Source: Shinisaurus crocodilurus
Taxonomy: Eukaryota; Chordata; Lepidosauria; Squamata; Shinisauridae
Length of the DNA stretch: 64,000 nucleotides
Assembly (NCBI GenBank): GCA_021292165.1
Contig: CM037876.1
Coordinates: 37,868,575 to 37,932,574, forward strand
Reading direction: 5' to 3'
In this document: positions 55,570 to 64,000 of the stretch, piece after piece
Numbering within the stretch: position 1 is the first letter of the stretch
Layout: every line of letters starts with the position of its first letter
The notes under the pieces: model-generated
What the model was told of the DNA's origin: nothing
Databases searched by the model: none
Seen by the model: the letters and a program-made list of their open reading frames with translations, nothing else
Made by a program: the position numbers and the translations under genes

Positions 55570-56253
55570 CAGGGATGTTGAAGAGTCCTTGGTCTCGAGT
55601 CACGAGTCGAGTCATGAGTCTTTGGACCCGAGTCTCAAGTCTGAGTCCGAGTCCTTGGTCCAAAATGGTGACTCACGAGTCACGAGTCACTCCCAAAGCT
55701 GACTCCACGAGTCCCTATTAAAATCAATGGGGGGTTTCCCCAGCAAAATAAGGCTACTTCAGATGTGTGGTTTAAATAAATTCTAGGCACAAGTGTGCCT
55801 TTTTATTTCCAAACTCTGCAACTGATTTTGGCAAGAACAGACCAGGCAGACAAACCCAAAATAACCAGGCAGGCAGAGGAGGCAGGGAACCCCAAAGCAG
55901 GCAGGCAGAGGCCTTTGTCTTGGACAATTCAACTGTGGAACTGCTCAAGAAGAGACCAGGCAGGCAGAGGAGGCTGGGAACCCCAAACAGGCAGGCAGAG
56001 GCAGCCAAACCCAAAATGTCTGAAAGGTTGCATTTTAGGAAAATGATTTTAAAAAATAAACTTGCTGTATTTCCTAAAACCTATCCATGTTGCATTTGAG
56101 GAACACGATTTTGGAACACAAGTCCTTGGTCTCGAGTCCCAAGTCGTGTCTCGAGTCCCATTAAAAATATTGGGACTCGAGTCTGACTCGAGTCAGACGG
56201 GGGACTCAGTCCGACTCACGAGTCGAGTCCTGGAGTCCGAGTCCCCATCCCTG
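55570..56253. mobile_element. GAGTC-rich hAT-type element, uninterrupted copy
   Basis: Opens CAGGGATGTTGAAG and closes GTCCCCATCCCTG. Flanked by AAAACAGG (55562-55569) and GAAACAGG (56254-56261), an 8-bp duplication with one mismatch. Carries the same caggcagaggaggcagggaa middle as 21030-23501 but lacks the GC-rich insertion, so the empty insertion site is at about 55916-55924. 684 bp, non-coding. Confidence 0.9.
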
Positions 56254-56469
56254 GAAACAGGGCAGCAAAAATCACCTCAGCCCCCTTTCCCCTCACAGAA
56301 ACCTCCACTCAATCAAGCTTTCTGTCAGTGGAGGGAACACAACTGCATATTTCCACAAGTAATCTGCTGCTCAAGATCAGGAAATGGACCTGGTTTAGCC
56401 AATTCCTTCAGAGATTTTTGTACATATCTAATTTGACCAATAAGACAGGAGTGGAGGGCAAGTCAAGGA
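56254..56469. other. No gene recognised
   Basis: Nothing supported. Confidence 0.3.
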
Positions 56470-56665
56470 TTCACAATGCATATTCTTTTATTGTGTTTTT
56501 ATCCTGCCCTTTAGCCAAGGAACACAAAGCATAATTTTAGCCTCAGATAACCCCATGAAGCGGATTAGGATGGCTGATAGTAAGCGACATCAAAGGCCAC
56601 CCAATTAGCTTCATAGCTGAGCTGGGATTTGAACCTGGTTTCACATATTTCCGGCCTCTCATAAT
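56470..56665 (-). mobile_element. CORE-SINE (family 1), minus strand, diverged
   Basis: Plus-strand order tttttatcctgccctttagc (complement of the tail), gcctcagataacccc, then gctgggatttgaacctggtt (complement of the B-box region). Clearly more diverged than the plus-strand copies. Confidence 0.6.
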
Positions 56666-57180
56666 GGTGTGACAAATCGTGACAGTGGAGGAGGAGGTAA
56701 GGTGACATAATTCAGGACATTCTTTAAAAATCAATGTATTTTTATTTGGTGGGGAACAGAAATGATATGCTTCATTTCTTAAAGCTGCCAGTATATGGGG
56801 TTGGGTTTTGGCATTTGTTTGTTTTTAAAGCCAGGATAGACATTTATTAAGACAAAAAAAAAACAAAACTGTTTCTGTTGTTATTCTTGTTCTTAGCTAC
56901 TGCAACTACTCATCATGAAGATCTTGGACATCAAGTAACTTTTAAAAGTGAAATGAAGTGCATAAATAATAAGTGACTGATGGAGATTGCACTGAAGAAG
57001 ACAAACCAGACCAGACAGTCTATCAGAAATTGTCTGACCACTGGCAGATGTGTGGAAATGAATCCAAAGAAACCCTCAGCACTGGCTGGAGCATCTGCCA
57101 AGCATCCAGATGCTGTTAGTGAAGAATGCTCTTGCAATAACTTGGCCTCCTGGTTCTTGAAAGCTGGAGAAGACAGAAGG
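56666..57180. other. No gene recognised
   Basis: The frame at 56980-57228 has no motif and ends in a CA microsatellite. Confidence 0.3.
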
Positions 57181-57216
57181 ACACACACACACACACACAC
57201 ACACAGACACACACAC
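57181..57216. repeat. (CA)n microsatellite
   Basis: About 18 CA units with one interruption. Confidence 0.95.
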
Positions 57217-58448
57217 AAGTGTGGTTAATTATTTAAGACCAAATAACTTCTTATCACATCATGCTAAAGTCATTTGTAACACTGTTTCAATTCAGTATGC
57301 TAGTTCTGTGTTAGTCAAATCTGGCCACCTTCAAACGTGTTTTCAAAATGCACACACAGCCAGACAGATTGTCAAATGTTCTTAGAAGTCCCACTATTAT
57401 TCATGCCCAGATATGGTTTTTTTTTTAAAAAAAAAATGAGCACAACATGCTAAATTGATTTGACCACTCACGTAGCTGCCTAAATGGCAGCAGAGTGCTC
57501 TTAAAGAAGACAAAACGTGGGTGGCTGAGAGACCATCCAAGTACTTGTCTTGTGCACACATGAGCCACAATTTGTGGAGTCCCTACGACACTGTTTGCTC
57601 CAGCTATACACGTGCACATGGTCGTCGGGCGCCTGCTGAGGGCCCCCACCCCACCAGGGGCCCACTGACAACAGCCCCCTGGAGCAGATCCTCCTGTTCA
57701 CCATTGCAAACTGCTTCTTCACTCACCTCTTGCCCAGTCAACGGAGGCAGTAAAAAGGATGAGGAGCAATAGATGCCACTGCCTACGGGCTCACCCAGTC
57801 CTCTGCCTGTCAGACAAGGAAATGGTAGCAATGATGAGAAAGAAAAGAGGTTGAGGAGCAGGAGCAGCTGGTGGCAATGGCAGTGAAAAAGCAGACTTAC
57901 TGAGGTGCCCATTGAGGGTGTCTTGCCCAAGGGCCCTCAAAATCCTGGAGCTAGCACTGCACATCTGCACACACACACACACACACACACATGTATCTCA
58001 GCCTTAGGTTGACTGCTTGGTGGCTACTGCAGGACAATTCATCGGGGGGGGGGGAGCCATTTGTCCAGTGTCAGGGGCCAGACCACTCAATGTCCCTCTT
58101 GTCTACCTCTTCTTCTGGAATGAGTTACTCTCTTTTGATACAGGATTGGGCAAAGCCACATCATAGATCCTGATTGGCTCTTCATGCTGTAAGTAAGCCA
58201 AAGACAGCTGGCATGACCCTCAGCAATGGCTTGTCTGGCACTCCTTCTCCATTCTAGATTATGGGTGGGGTTTGCTAAGTGACAGAGACTGAAAAGGATT
58301 GTGGGAGGCCAGGAATGTTTGTGGGTTTAATTAGAAGCACATGACAGTACAGAAAGAGTAGACAAAAAGCAAGTTCAAATATCTGAAACTCTTCTACATG
58401 GAGTGACCATGACATAAATAGTAGGTGATCACTTGTGACCGACCGAGT
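57217..58448. other. No gene recognised; short CA and poly-G tracts
   Basis: A second CA tract lies at 57967-57991 and a poly-G tract at 58044-58053. Overlapping frames on both strands at 57425-57930 have no motif. Confidence 0.3.
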
Positions 58449-58497
58449 AAGAGATTGCCTTCCAGGGCAAATCTCTTACCCTGGAAGGCAATCTCTT
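58449..58497. repeat. Perfect hairpin, 19-bp arms
   Basis: 58449-58467 (aagagattgccttccaggg) is the exact reverse complement of 58479-58497, with an 11-base loop. Next to it are the near-repeats aaaatctctttaaaattt. It lies just beyond the 3' end of a minus-strand LINE fragment and could be part of its tail or a separate foldback. Confidence 0.93.
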
Positions 58498-58559
58498 TAA
58501 AATTTTAAAATCTCTTTAAAATTTACAAAAAGAAAATTTTAAAAGGAGGAAATTCTAAA

Positions 58560-59040
58560 AAAAATGTGTAGACTCTAGCGATGGGTCCGTAAGTGACTGT
58601 GGAGGCCAATTCTAGATCCACAGAGCTTCCCACAGTGAGGACACAGGTTACCAGATGGAAGATGGTCCTGTAAAGAATTCATTTGACGTGCTTTTCGCTT
58701 AGCACGTTTCTCCCTTTCACCTTGCACTCGGGCCTCTTCAAAGTCCATGGAACCTTTGTGAAAGGCCAACCTACAGTTAGATCATTCATGGGCCAGAGCT
58801 TCCCAGTTTTCGATGTTTATGTTGCATTTTTTTTAGATTAGCCTTAAGAACATCTTTAAACCTCTTATGCTGACCACCGATATTCCACTTTCCATCCTTG
58901 AGTTGGGAATAAAGTAACTGCTTTGGGAGACGGCAGTCAGACATTCGAACAACACGACCGGTCCATTGAAGTTGGCGTAATAACACCTGATCATGTACAC
59001 CCTTGAATACAGGTGCTAATTTCTGCTGGTGATTTGTGCA
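58560..59040 (-). mobile_element. LINE ORF2 3' end with C-terminal C2H2 finger, frameshifted
   Basis: Minus strand: the frame at 58986-58786 reads LQWTGRVVRMSDCRLPKQLL, then GGQHKRFKDVLKANLKK. The frame at 58769-58575 reads FEEARVQGEREKRAKRKARQ, then LCPHCGKLCGSRIGLHSHLR, then THR and a stop. The order (R-W-x-G-H-V-x-R-M, R-L-P-K-Q, basic stretch, C-x-x-C-x12-H-x3-H, stop) is the C-terminus of a class of non-LTR retrotransposons found in many animals. The two parts are in different frames, so the copy is broken. The catalytic core is absent. I cannot name the clade. Confidence 0.78.
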
Positions 59041-59132
59041 AGTCTAGTAGCTGAAAAATGTCCACACACAGCACCACACCTCTGTTCATGTACACTTCAG
59101 ATTAGACTTTACTCTTCTACATCAGTGCTTCC

Positions 59133-59408
59133 CAGGACCGGTGCAGGGCAAGTTTGGCGCCCTAGGCGAAATTATATTTAGCGCGCCCCCCTCTCGTGCC
59201 GTGGGGGGGTGGAGGCAGCGCCGCCCAGGCTCGGCCCCACCACTACCTCTGGGCGCAATCCCCCCGCAGTGACCTGGCTTTGTCGGCGAGGCGGCCTGGG
59301 CGGGGCAGGAGCGTGCCGGCAGTGAAGAGGAACGCAGCATTTCTGCGCCCTCTTCAGCTACGCGCCCTAGGCAACCGCCTAGTTTGCCTAGCGGTAGCGC
59401 CGGCCCTG
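59133..59408. mobile_element. 276-bp GC-rich hAT-type MITE
   Basis: Opens CAGGACCGGTGC and closes AGCGCCGGCCCTG. Flanked by a perfect 8-bp duplication GTGCTTCC at 59125-59132 and 59409-59416. Subterminal ggcgccctaggcg and cgccctaggcaaccgcctag are inverted. CpG-rich and non-coding. Confidence 0.93.
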
Positions 59409-59416
59409 GTGCTTCC

Positions 59417-59847
59417 ATAGGTTGCACTCCATAGTGGACTTCTATATAATTAAACTAGCCCATTGCCTCTTTAAGAGGCAAGCCCAGAAGGCCTCAGTGT
59501 TAGCAGGCCATGCAAGAAGAAGAGATGGGAATGCTTTCACCTTTGGGAAGAAGTCAGTAGGAGTATTTGGGCCAGAAAAACCTCCAGAGGAGCCAGGACA
59601 ATCCTGGGCCTATATAGCTGTACTACTTACCATGGTTCAGTTGAGTTGTTTATGCTCCTTTTGCAAATCAAAGAAGGTTGTTCTGTGTTTCTGTAAGTTA
59701 TAGTAAAGAACTTTTGAACTTGAAGAGATCTGGTGTGAGCTCCTGTTTTCTATATACAAGAGTCTTCACGTTGTTTTTACTGCAGCTGATGCTGTTGAGT
59801 ATTCTATTCCCAAACAGAGCTTCTGCAACCTCCTTTTCTTGGAAGTG
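59417..59847. other. No gene recognised
   Basis: The plus frame 59422-59703 has no motif. Confidence 0.3.
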
Positions 59848-59849
59848 TA

Positions 59850-60100
59850 CAGTAATACCTTGGATTGCAAGTAACTTGCTTTGAGAGTATTTTGAAAGAC
59901 AAGCAAATTTTTAAATATTTATTAATATATATTTTTTACTTGATATACAAGCGACGTCTTGCAATACAAGTACTGTAGTACGGCTTAAATTAAAAATCTC
60001 TGTACAATTTTTTGGGGGGGAATTTCATTTTATATAAGAGTGCTTTGGATTACAAGCACGTTTCCGGAACGAATTATGCTCTCAATCCAAGGCATGACTG
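59850..60100. mobile_element. Tigger/pogo-like MITE, complete
   Basis: Opens CAGTAATACCTTGGATTG and closes CAATCCAAGGCATGACTG, flanked on both sides by TA, as made by Tc1/mariner/pogo transposases. 251 bp, AT-rich, no transposase. A truncated relative is at 47033-47148. Confidence 0.9.
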
Positions 60101-61200
60101 TATATGATATGTGGCTTCTGGCCATGTGACCCTTATCTTTCATCCCTAGCTTCTGTGACCCAGTCAATATATGACTGTTGTTACATGGCTTTGCTGTAGA
60201 ATTTGTCCATGGTGTCACCGTTGCTGTAGAGAATCAGTCACATGGAAGCCATTTCCAACTACCTCTGATTGAAAAAAGGTTGTTGCAGTTGTGCATATGG
60301 TAGAGATCCATTTGCACAGCCCTGATGTGGAAATGCCAGCTCATGCAATGTACACCTCCCCCACCAATTCCTTCTGGGCCACCAGCCATGTGCTTTTCTT
60401 TCACAGATTATCACATATCAACAGCCAAAAATATGAGCCAAACCATATTTGGGGGAAATTATATGTAAGGGATTGGATCCAGGATCTGCCTTGTGCAAGA
60501 GCAAGGGACTTTCCATGACAGGAAGGGCTCTGCTTGTGGAAGGTCCCTCTGCTTGATTTTTGGGGATCCCCCATCACAACTCACCCCTACAAGTATGGTC
60601 TCCTGACTCCCTGTGTAGCATTTTCAGGGGGCTGGAGGGACTGCCATGGGAAGGCAGGGTGGGAAAGTCCACTTCCACTGGGGTGGAAAGTTCACTTCCG
60701 CCAGTGCAGTTGATCTAGCTTAAATCTGGAACCAACCCAGAATTTTCACAAAATGGTGACTTGTGAAGGGCATGTTTCACTATGTTACAAGACTTCCATC
60801 TTGTAACATAGTGGGCAGTGGGGGCATGTCCTTCATCACAAATGGGATTATGTTTTATAAGGACAATATATATACATTTCAATTTAGGCACATTATTAAA
60901 AGAGAAAACTTTTCTACTCCATTTGTTAATGACAAAGAACTTCCTTTGTTGAGAACCAAGAGATCATAGCATTTTTCAAATGTGTATAGCTCCTTGCATT
61001 CTGTCTGATAAAAAGAAAGGTAACATTAAATCTCTAAATTTCAGGTCTGACATTGGGGAAAGATGATACAGCTTTAACATTCTCTTAGGTATTTAGCATT
61101 GCAAAGGCTCGAATTTTCAGTGAAAAAAAGGTTTGGCTATGTCACTGAACATTTAAAATAATACACGTTCTTAAAAAGTGGTGCAAGCATCTTGGTGTAC
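60101..61200. other. No gene recognised
   Basis: One hairpin (60778-60813) is listed separately; otherwise nothing supported. Confidence 0.3.
60778..60813. repeat. Perfect hairpin, 14-bp arms
   Basis: 60778-60791 (cactatgttacaag) is the exact reverse complement of 60800-60813, with an 8-base loop. Outer words gaagggcatg and catgtccttc continue the symmetry imperfectly, so a decayed foldback element is likely. Confidence 0.85.
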
Positions 61201-61204
61201 TGTG

Positions 61205-61380
61205 ATCAAGAGAATGCAGTTCAGCGGTAGAGCATGTTATTTGCACCAAAAAGGTCCTGGGTTCAATCCTTAGCATCTTCCGGTAAAGCTGGGAAAGACA
61301 CCTCTGTGAAACCCACTGCCAGTCAATGTGAGCAATAGTGAGTTAGATGAACTAACTGAGTTTCCTGTTTCTTCCTAATA
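61205..61380 (+). mobile_element. tRNA-headed SINE (family 2), plus strand, near full length
   Basis: A-box region gttcagcggtagagcatgtt, B-box region cctgggttcaatcc, body aagctgggaaagacacctct and actgccagtcaatgtgagca, 3' end gagttagatgaactaactga. The clearest copy of this family in the window. Confidence 0.82.
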
Positions 61381-62039
61381 AGAAGTACTTTTAAAAATGT
61401 TTAGCCCAAAATAAATGGCTTCAGGTTAAGTGTTTTTAGTCCTGCACAGATAGCAGTGTTTCAAACCACACACACCCTCCACTGAAAATAATATTGTGAT
61501 TGGTTCAAACTGAATGGAACAAGATTAAGGCTGTTGACATAACAGTATAAGCTGTGCTACAATTATGATGACATAATTTCAAGGACCTCTTATTATACTG
61601 ATAACCACAACTACAACAATAGAAAGAAGATCATCTCAACTTCAGACTTTGAGAACATATCTTCATTCCCCGCTCCACCCCAATAATAGATAGTGATATA
61701 GTTCATGCATTCATCCACCCTGAGTGCATAAAATTATTGCATTAACTGCTCGCTCGCTATCTTTTTCCTGGCAGTGATCAGTAATCTTGTATAAAAGGCA
61801 TGTCACATAATCTGTGGACTGTGGGTAATGATGACGACAATGATCACATGACAGTGACATAGGCAAAAAATGGTAGAATTAAGTTAGGTGAAGTTAACTC
61901 CACCTGGACTTCAGAATCACAAGATATTTTTTCCCCTCTTCAGTTGAAAAGATATAGAAAGCAAAGAATTGAAAATCAGGTTAACCTTGAGAGAAGACAC
62001 ATTTTGTCTCCATTGCCACAAAATGCTGGTATTTCAGGG
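61381..62039. other. No gene recognised
   Basis: AT-rich; no named repeat. Confidence 0.3.
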
Positions 62040-63090
62040 TCAAATTAAGTAAGACATGAGAGCTCCATGCTGGAGCTTGGCCACAGTGATACAGGCTCTG
62101 GTAACCTCAAGACTGGATGACTGCACTGCGCTCTATGTGGGGCTCCCCTAAAGGCTGCTCCGGAAGCTGGGGCCTGCAGAATGCAGCAGCTTAGCTGTTG
62201 TCAGGAGCTGCCCCTTTTCAGCATGCAACTCCTTTGCTGAAGGAACTGCACTGGCAGTGGTGTTCACAAACCTGTGGGGGGGCTCACCTCTCCACCATCT
62301 CGCCTCTCCGTGGCGGCGCCCCCCCGCCTCGATCTTCTGAGCGGCACGGAGCAGTTCTCCGCGCTGCTCGAGCCGCCTGCGCTGGTCCCGTCGTGTCACA
62401 TCCGGCCCCGGAAGTGACATGACGGAACCCTGTGCAGGCGCAATACGTCGTGCGCGGATCCAGCGCGCCTGCGCAGGGTCCCGCCACGTCACTTCCGGGG
62501 CTAGATATGACGCGACGGGGGCAGCGTCGGTGGTGTGGGCGGCTCGTTGCAGAGAGGGAAGCCGCCGCTGGAAAAAGGTAGGCCTGCGCGAGCCCCGCAC
62601 GGATGTGAGCGGGGCCGATTTCGACCCGCTATGCCTGCGCGAGGCGAGCGGTTACATCCCTATGACCTGGCTACCAGGTCAGGTTTAAGGTTCTGGTACT
62701 TGTGTACAAAGCCTGAAACAACTTGGGACCAGGTTACCTGAGAGAGCGCCTCCTCCCATACCAACCTGCCTGGTCGCCGAGGTCATCATATGGCATGCTC
62801 CTGGTGGTTCCTCATTGACCTTTGGCCCGATTGGAGTCCACCAGGAGAAGAGCCTTCAGTGTGGTGGCTCCATTTCTGTGGAACTCCCTGCCTCTGGAGG
62901 TCATGCAGGCTCCAACATTGTACTGCTATCGGTACCTACTGAAGACCTCCTTATTCCAGGAAGCCTTACTGGCTGGGAAATGCTGGAAGTTGTAAGACTT
63001 TTTTTCTGTCTAAACATGCATAGGTAGTATTTTATTGTGCCGTATTCAGTATTGTGCTGTATTCAGTAGTATTTTAACAAAGCGATCCAG
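62040..63090 (+). mobile_element. L2/CR1-like LINE 3' end, split by a GC-family hAT element
   Basis: Left part 62080-62255: codons for QALVTSRLDDCTALYVGLP, as at 48095. Right part 62663-63090: after taccaggtcaggtttaaggt it reads VLVLVYKA-like sequence, then gggaccaggttacctgagag (LGPGYLRE), cttcagtgtggtggctccat, tctgtggaactccctgcctc and ttattccaggaagcc. Several small frameshifts break it. Interrupted exactly at the L-H-W-L-P position by 62256-62662. Confidence 0.85.
62256..62662. mobile_element. 407-bp CpG-rich hAT-type element (GC family), inserted in a LINE
   Basis: Left cagtggtgttcac, right ggttacatcccta. Flanked by TGCACTGG (62248-62255) and TGACCTGG (62663-62670), an 8-bp duplication with two mismatches. 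Shares its whole length with 39153-39546, including two palindromic modules (62382-62443 and 62460-62522) with cacttccgg/ccggaagtgacatgac and gcgcctgcgcagggtcccg. Frames open here are products of GC content. Confidence 0.88.
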
Positions 63091-63255
63091 TGGATTCTTT
63101 GGATCCCAGATCCGAGGTCAGAGAAAGAGCTCCGACCTTGGAGTTCGGATCCCGCTCTCCGCCCCTCACATGGAAAGAACCGTGCCAGCTGCTTCGCGTG
63201 GAAAGAACTGTGCCAGCTGTAAGACCAACCTGGGAGAAGGGGTAAAGGGGGCATT
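63091..63255. repeat. Short tandem near the LINE end
   Basis: tggaaagaac(c/t)gtgccagctg occurs twice, at 63171-63191 and 63199-63219. Confidence 0.7.
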
Positions 63256-63498
63256 GAGAGCCAGTGTGGCATAGTGGTGAGAGTGTTGGACTGGGACTCG
63301 GGAGATCCGGGTTCTAGTCCCCGCTCGGCCATGAAACTCACTGGGTGACTTTGGGCCAGTCACTGACTCTCAGCCTAACCTACCTCACAGGGTTGTTGTG
63401 AGGATAAAATGGAGAGGAGGAGGAGGAGGATTATGTAAGCCGCCTTGGGTTCCTTGCAGGAAAAAAGGTGGGGTATAAATATAATAAATAAATAAATT
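63256..63498 (+). mobile_element. CORE-SINE / MIR-like SINE (family 1)
   Basis: Starts gagagccagtgtggcatagt, B-box-like ccgggttctagtcc, cactgggtgactttgggcca, cctcacagggttgttgtgag, a gagga repeat, and tail ggggtataaatataataaat. The most intact copy of family 1 in the window. Confidence 0.92.
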
Positions 63499-63509
63499 CC
63501 AGGGAGTGG

Positions 63510-63742
63510 GGAGGAGACCAGGGCTGCCAGGATATGACATATTCTGATGGCGCTCCAGCCTCCTTCCCTCCCTGTCTGAAGCACAGTAGCTAGATGGCTG
63601 AAATCCGCTGTCTAGCTGACTTGCAGGGCAGGAGGAGCGGGCAGGCAGAGATCATCTCTGCTGCTTCCCCGCCCTGGATAGGATGCCCACCAATCCTCCG
63701 CATTTGGAGGCTTAAGGGCATCCCCATTGGATTGCACCCTAA
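63510..63742. mobile_element. MITE-like element with gattgcaccctaaa end, partial
   Basis: Shares ttccctccct, agatggctgaaat, gcagggcaggagg and the final ttggattgcaccctaaa with 6560-6946. The left end is missing or unclear. Confidence 0.55.
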
Positions 63743-64000
63743 AGTGTTCAATTGGATTTTTACTTTTTCTTACTCATTGTTACATCCATACAACATTAAT
63801 GCATTATTATCATGATCATTAATGAGTCATGGCAACATGGCAATTTTGTAGAAGAGCAAATCATCAGATAATAAGATTGTTTTGTTTTGTTTTTGCTTTG
63901 TTTTGTTTTAACAAAAACAGCCAAGATTTATTAAATGCTCAGGTGCATGAAAGACCCTTTTTCTTGTTTACAAAATGATCTGCTGCGTTTATATCTTACA
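63743..64000. other. No gene recognised
   Basis: AT-rich with a tttgttttgtttttgctttg run at 63880-63910. Confidence 0.3.

Noticed and set aside
56980..57228. 82-codon plus frame
   Set aside because: Terminates inside a CA microsatellite and has no recognisable motif.
62148..62741. Long frames on both strands in the GC-rich element
   Set aside because: The same DNA is a hAT element inserted into a LINE, and the frames cross the insertion boundary.

Overview
The window reads as non-coding DNA from a squamate reptile (lizard-like) genome. It is an AT-rich background with GC-rich islands. It carries two tRNA-headed SINE families, CR1/L2-type LINE 3' ends, a 5S-rRNA-headed SINE with a CR1-like tail, many hAT-type non-autonomous DNA transposons, one Tigger/pogo-like MITE, and abundant CA, GATT, GGAA and ATT microsatellites. 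I found no host protein-coding gene: no ORF looks like a conserved exon with splice sites. The only protein-like frames are decayed LINE reverse transcriptase tails. The organism assignment is an inference from repeat types and was not checked against a database.

Layout. 1-9.5 kb: quiet sequence, a SINE split by a hAT element, a CORE-SINE, and a ~0.41 kb segment present twice about 3 kb apart. 9.5-12.1 kb: repeat-poor, including a candidate conserved non-coding block near 10.1-10.8 kb. 12.4-13.4 kb: a 953-bp hAT element with a perfect 8-bp target-site duplication (TSD) and a giant internal inverted repeat. 13.4-21 kb: mostly unique, with AT-rich dispersed repeats and a 47-bp tandem repeat. 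21.0-23.5 kb: a GAGTC-rich hAT element interrupted by a 1,675-bp GC-rich hAT element, both with exact 8-bp TSDs. 23.6-31 kb: nested MITE/SINE/LINE/hAT sequence and an L2-like LINE tail. 31-38 kb: several hAT MITEs, an ancient MIR-like SINE, and a 0.6 kb block between 15-bp direct repeats. 39.0-39.9 kb: a 5S-headed SINE interrupted by a CpG-rich hAT element. 41.9 kb: an 18-bp-arm perfect hairpin. 44-49 kb: LINE 3' ends, an uninterrupted 5S-headed SINE, and Tigger and GC-element pieces. 51-56.7 kb: SINEs, MITEs and an uninterrupted second copy of the GAGTC element. 58.5-60.1 kb: a LINE tail ending in a C2H2 finger, a GC-rich hAT with a perfect TSD, and a complete Tigger-like MITE. 62-63.7 kb: a LINE tail split by a second CpG-rich hAT, then a CORE-SINE.

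The elements do not form a pathway. The window is best understood as a stratified record of transposition in which several hAT families inserted into older elements. In three cases an uninterrupted relative within the same window supports the nesting. I did not find a new multi-gene system. The most unusual items are the CpG-rich palindromic hAT families, the 953-bp palindromic hAT and the 5S/CR1 SINE.
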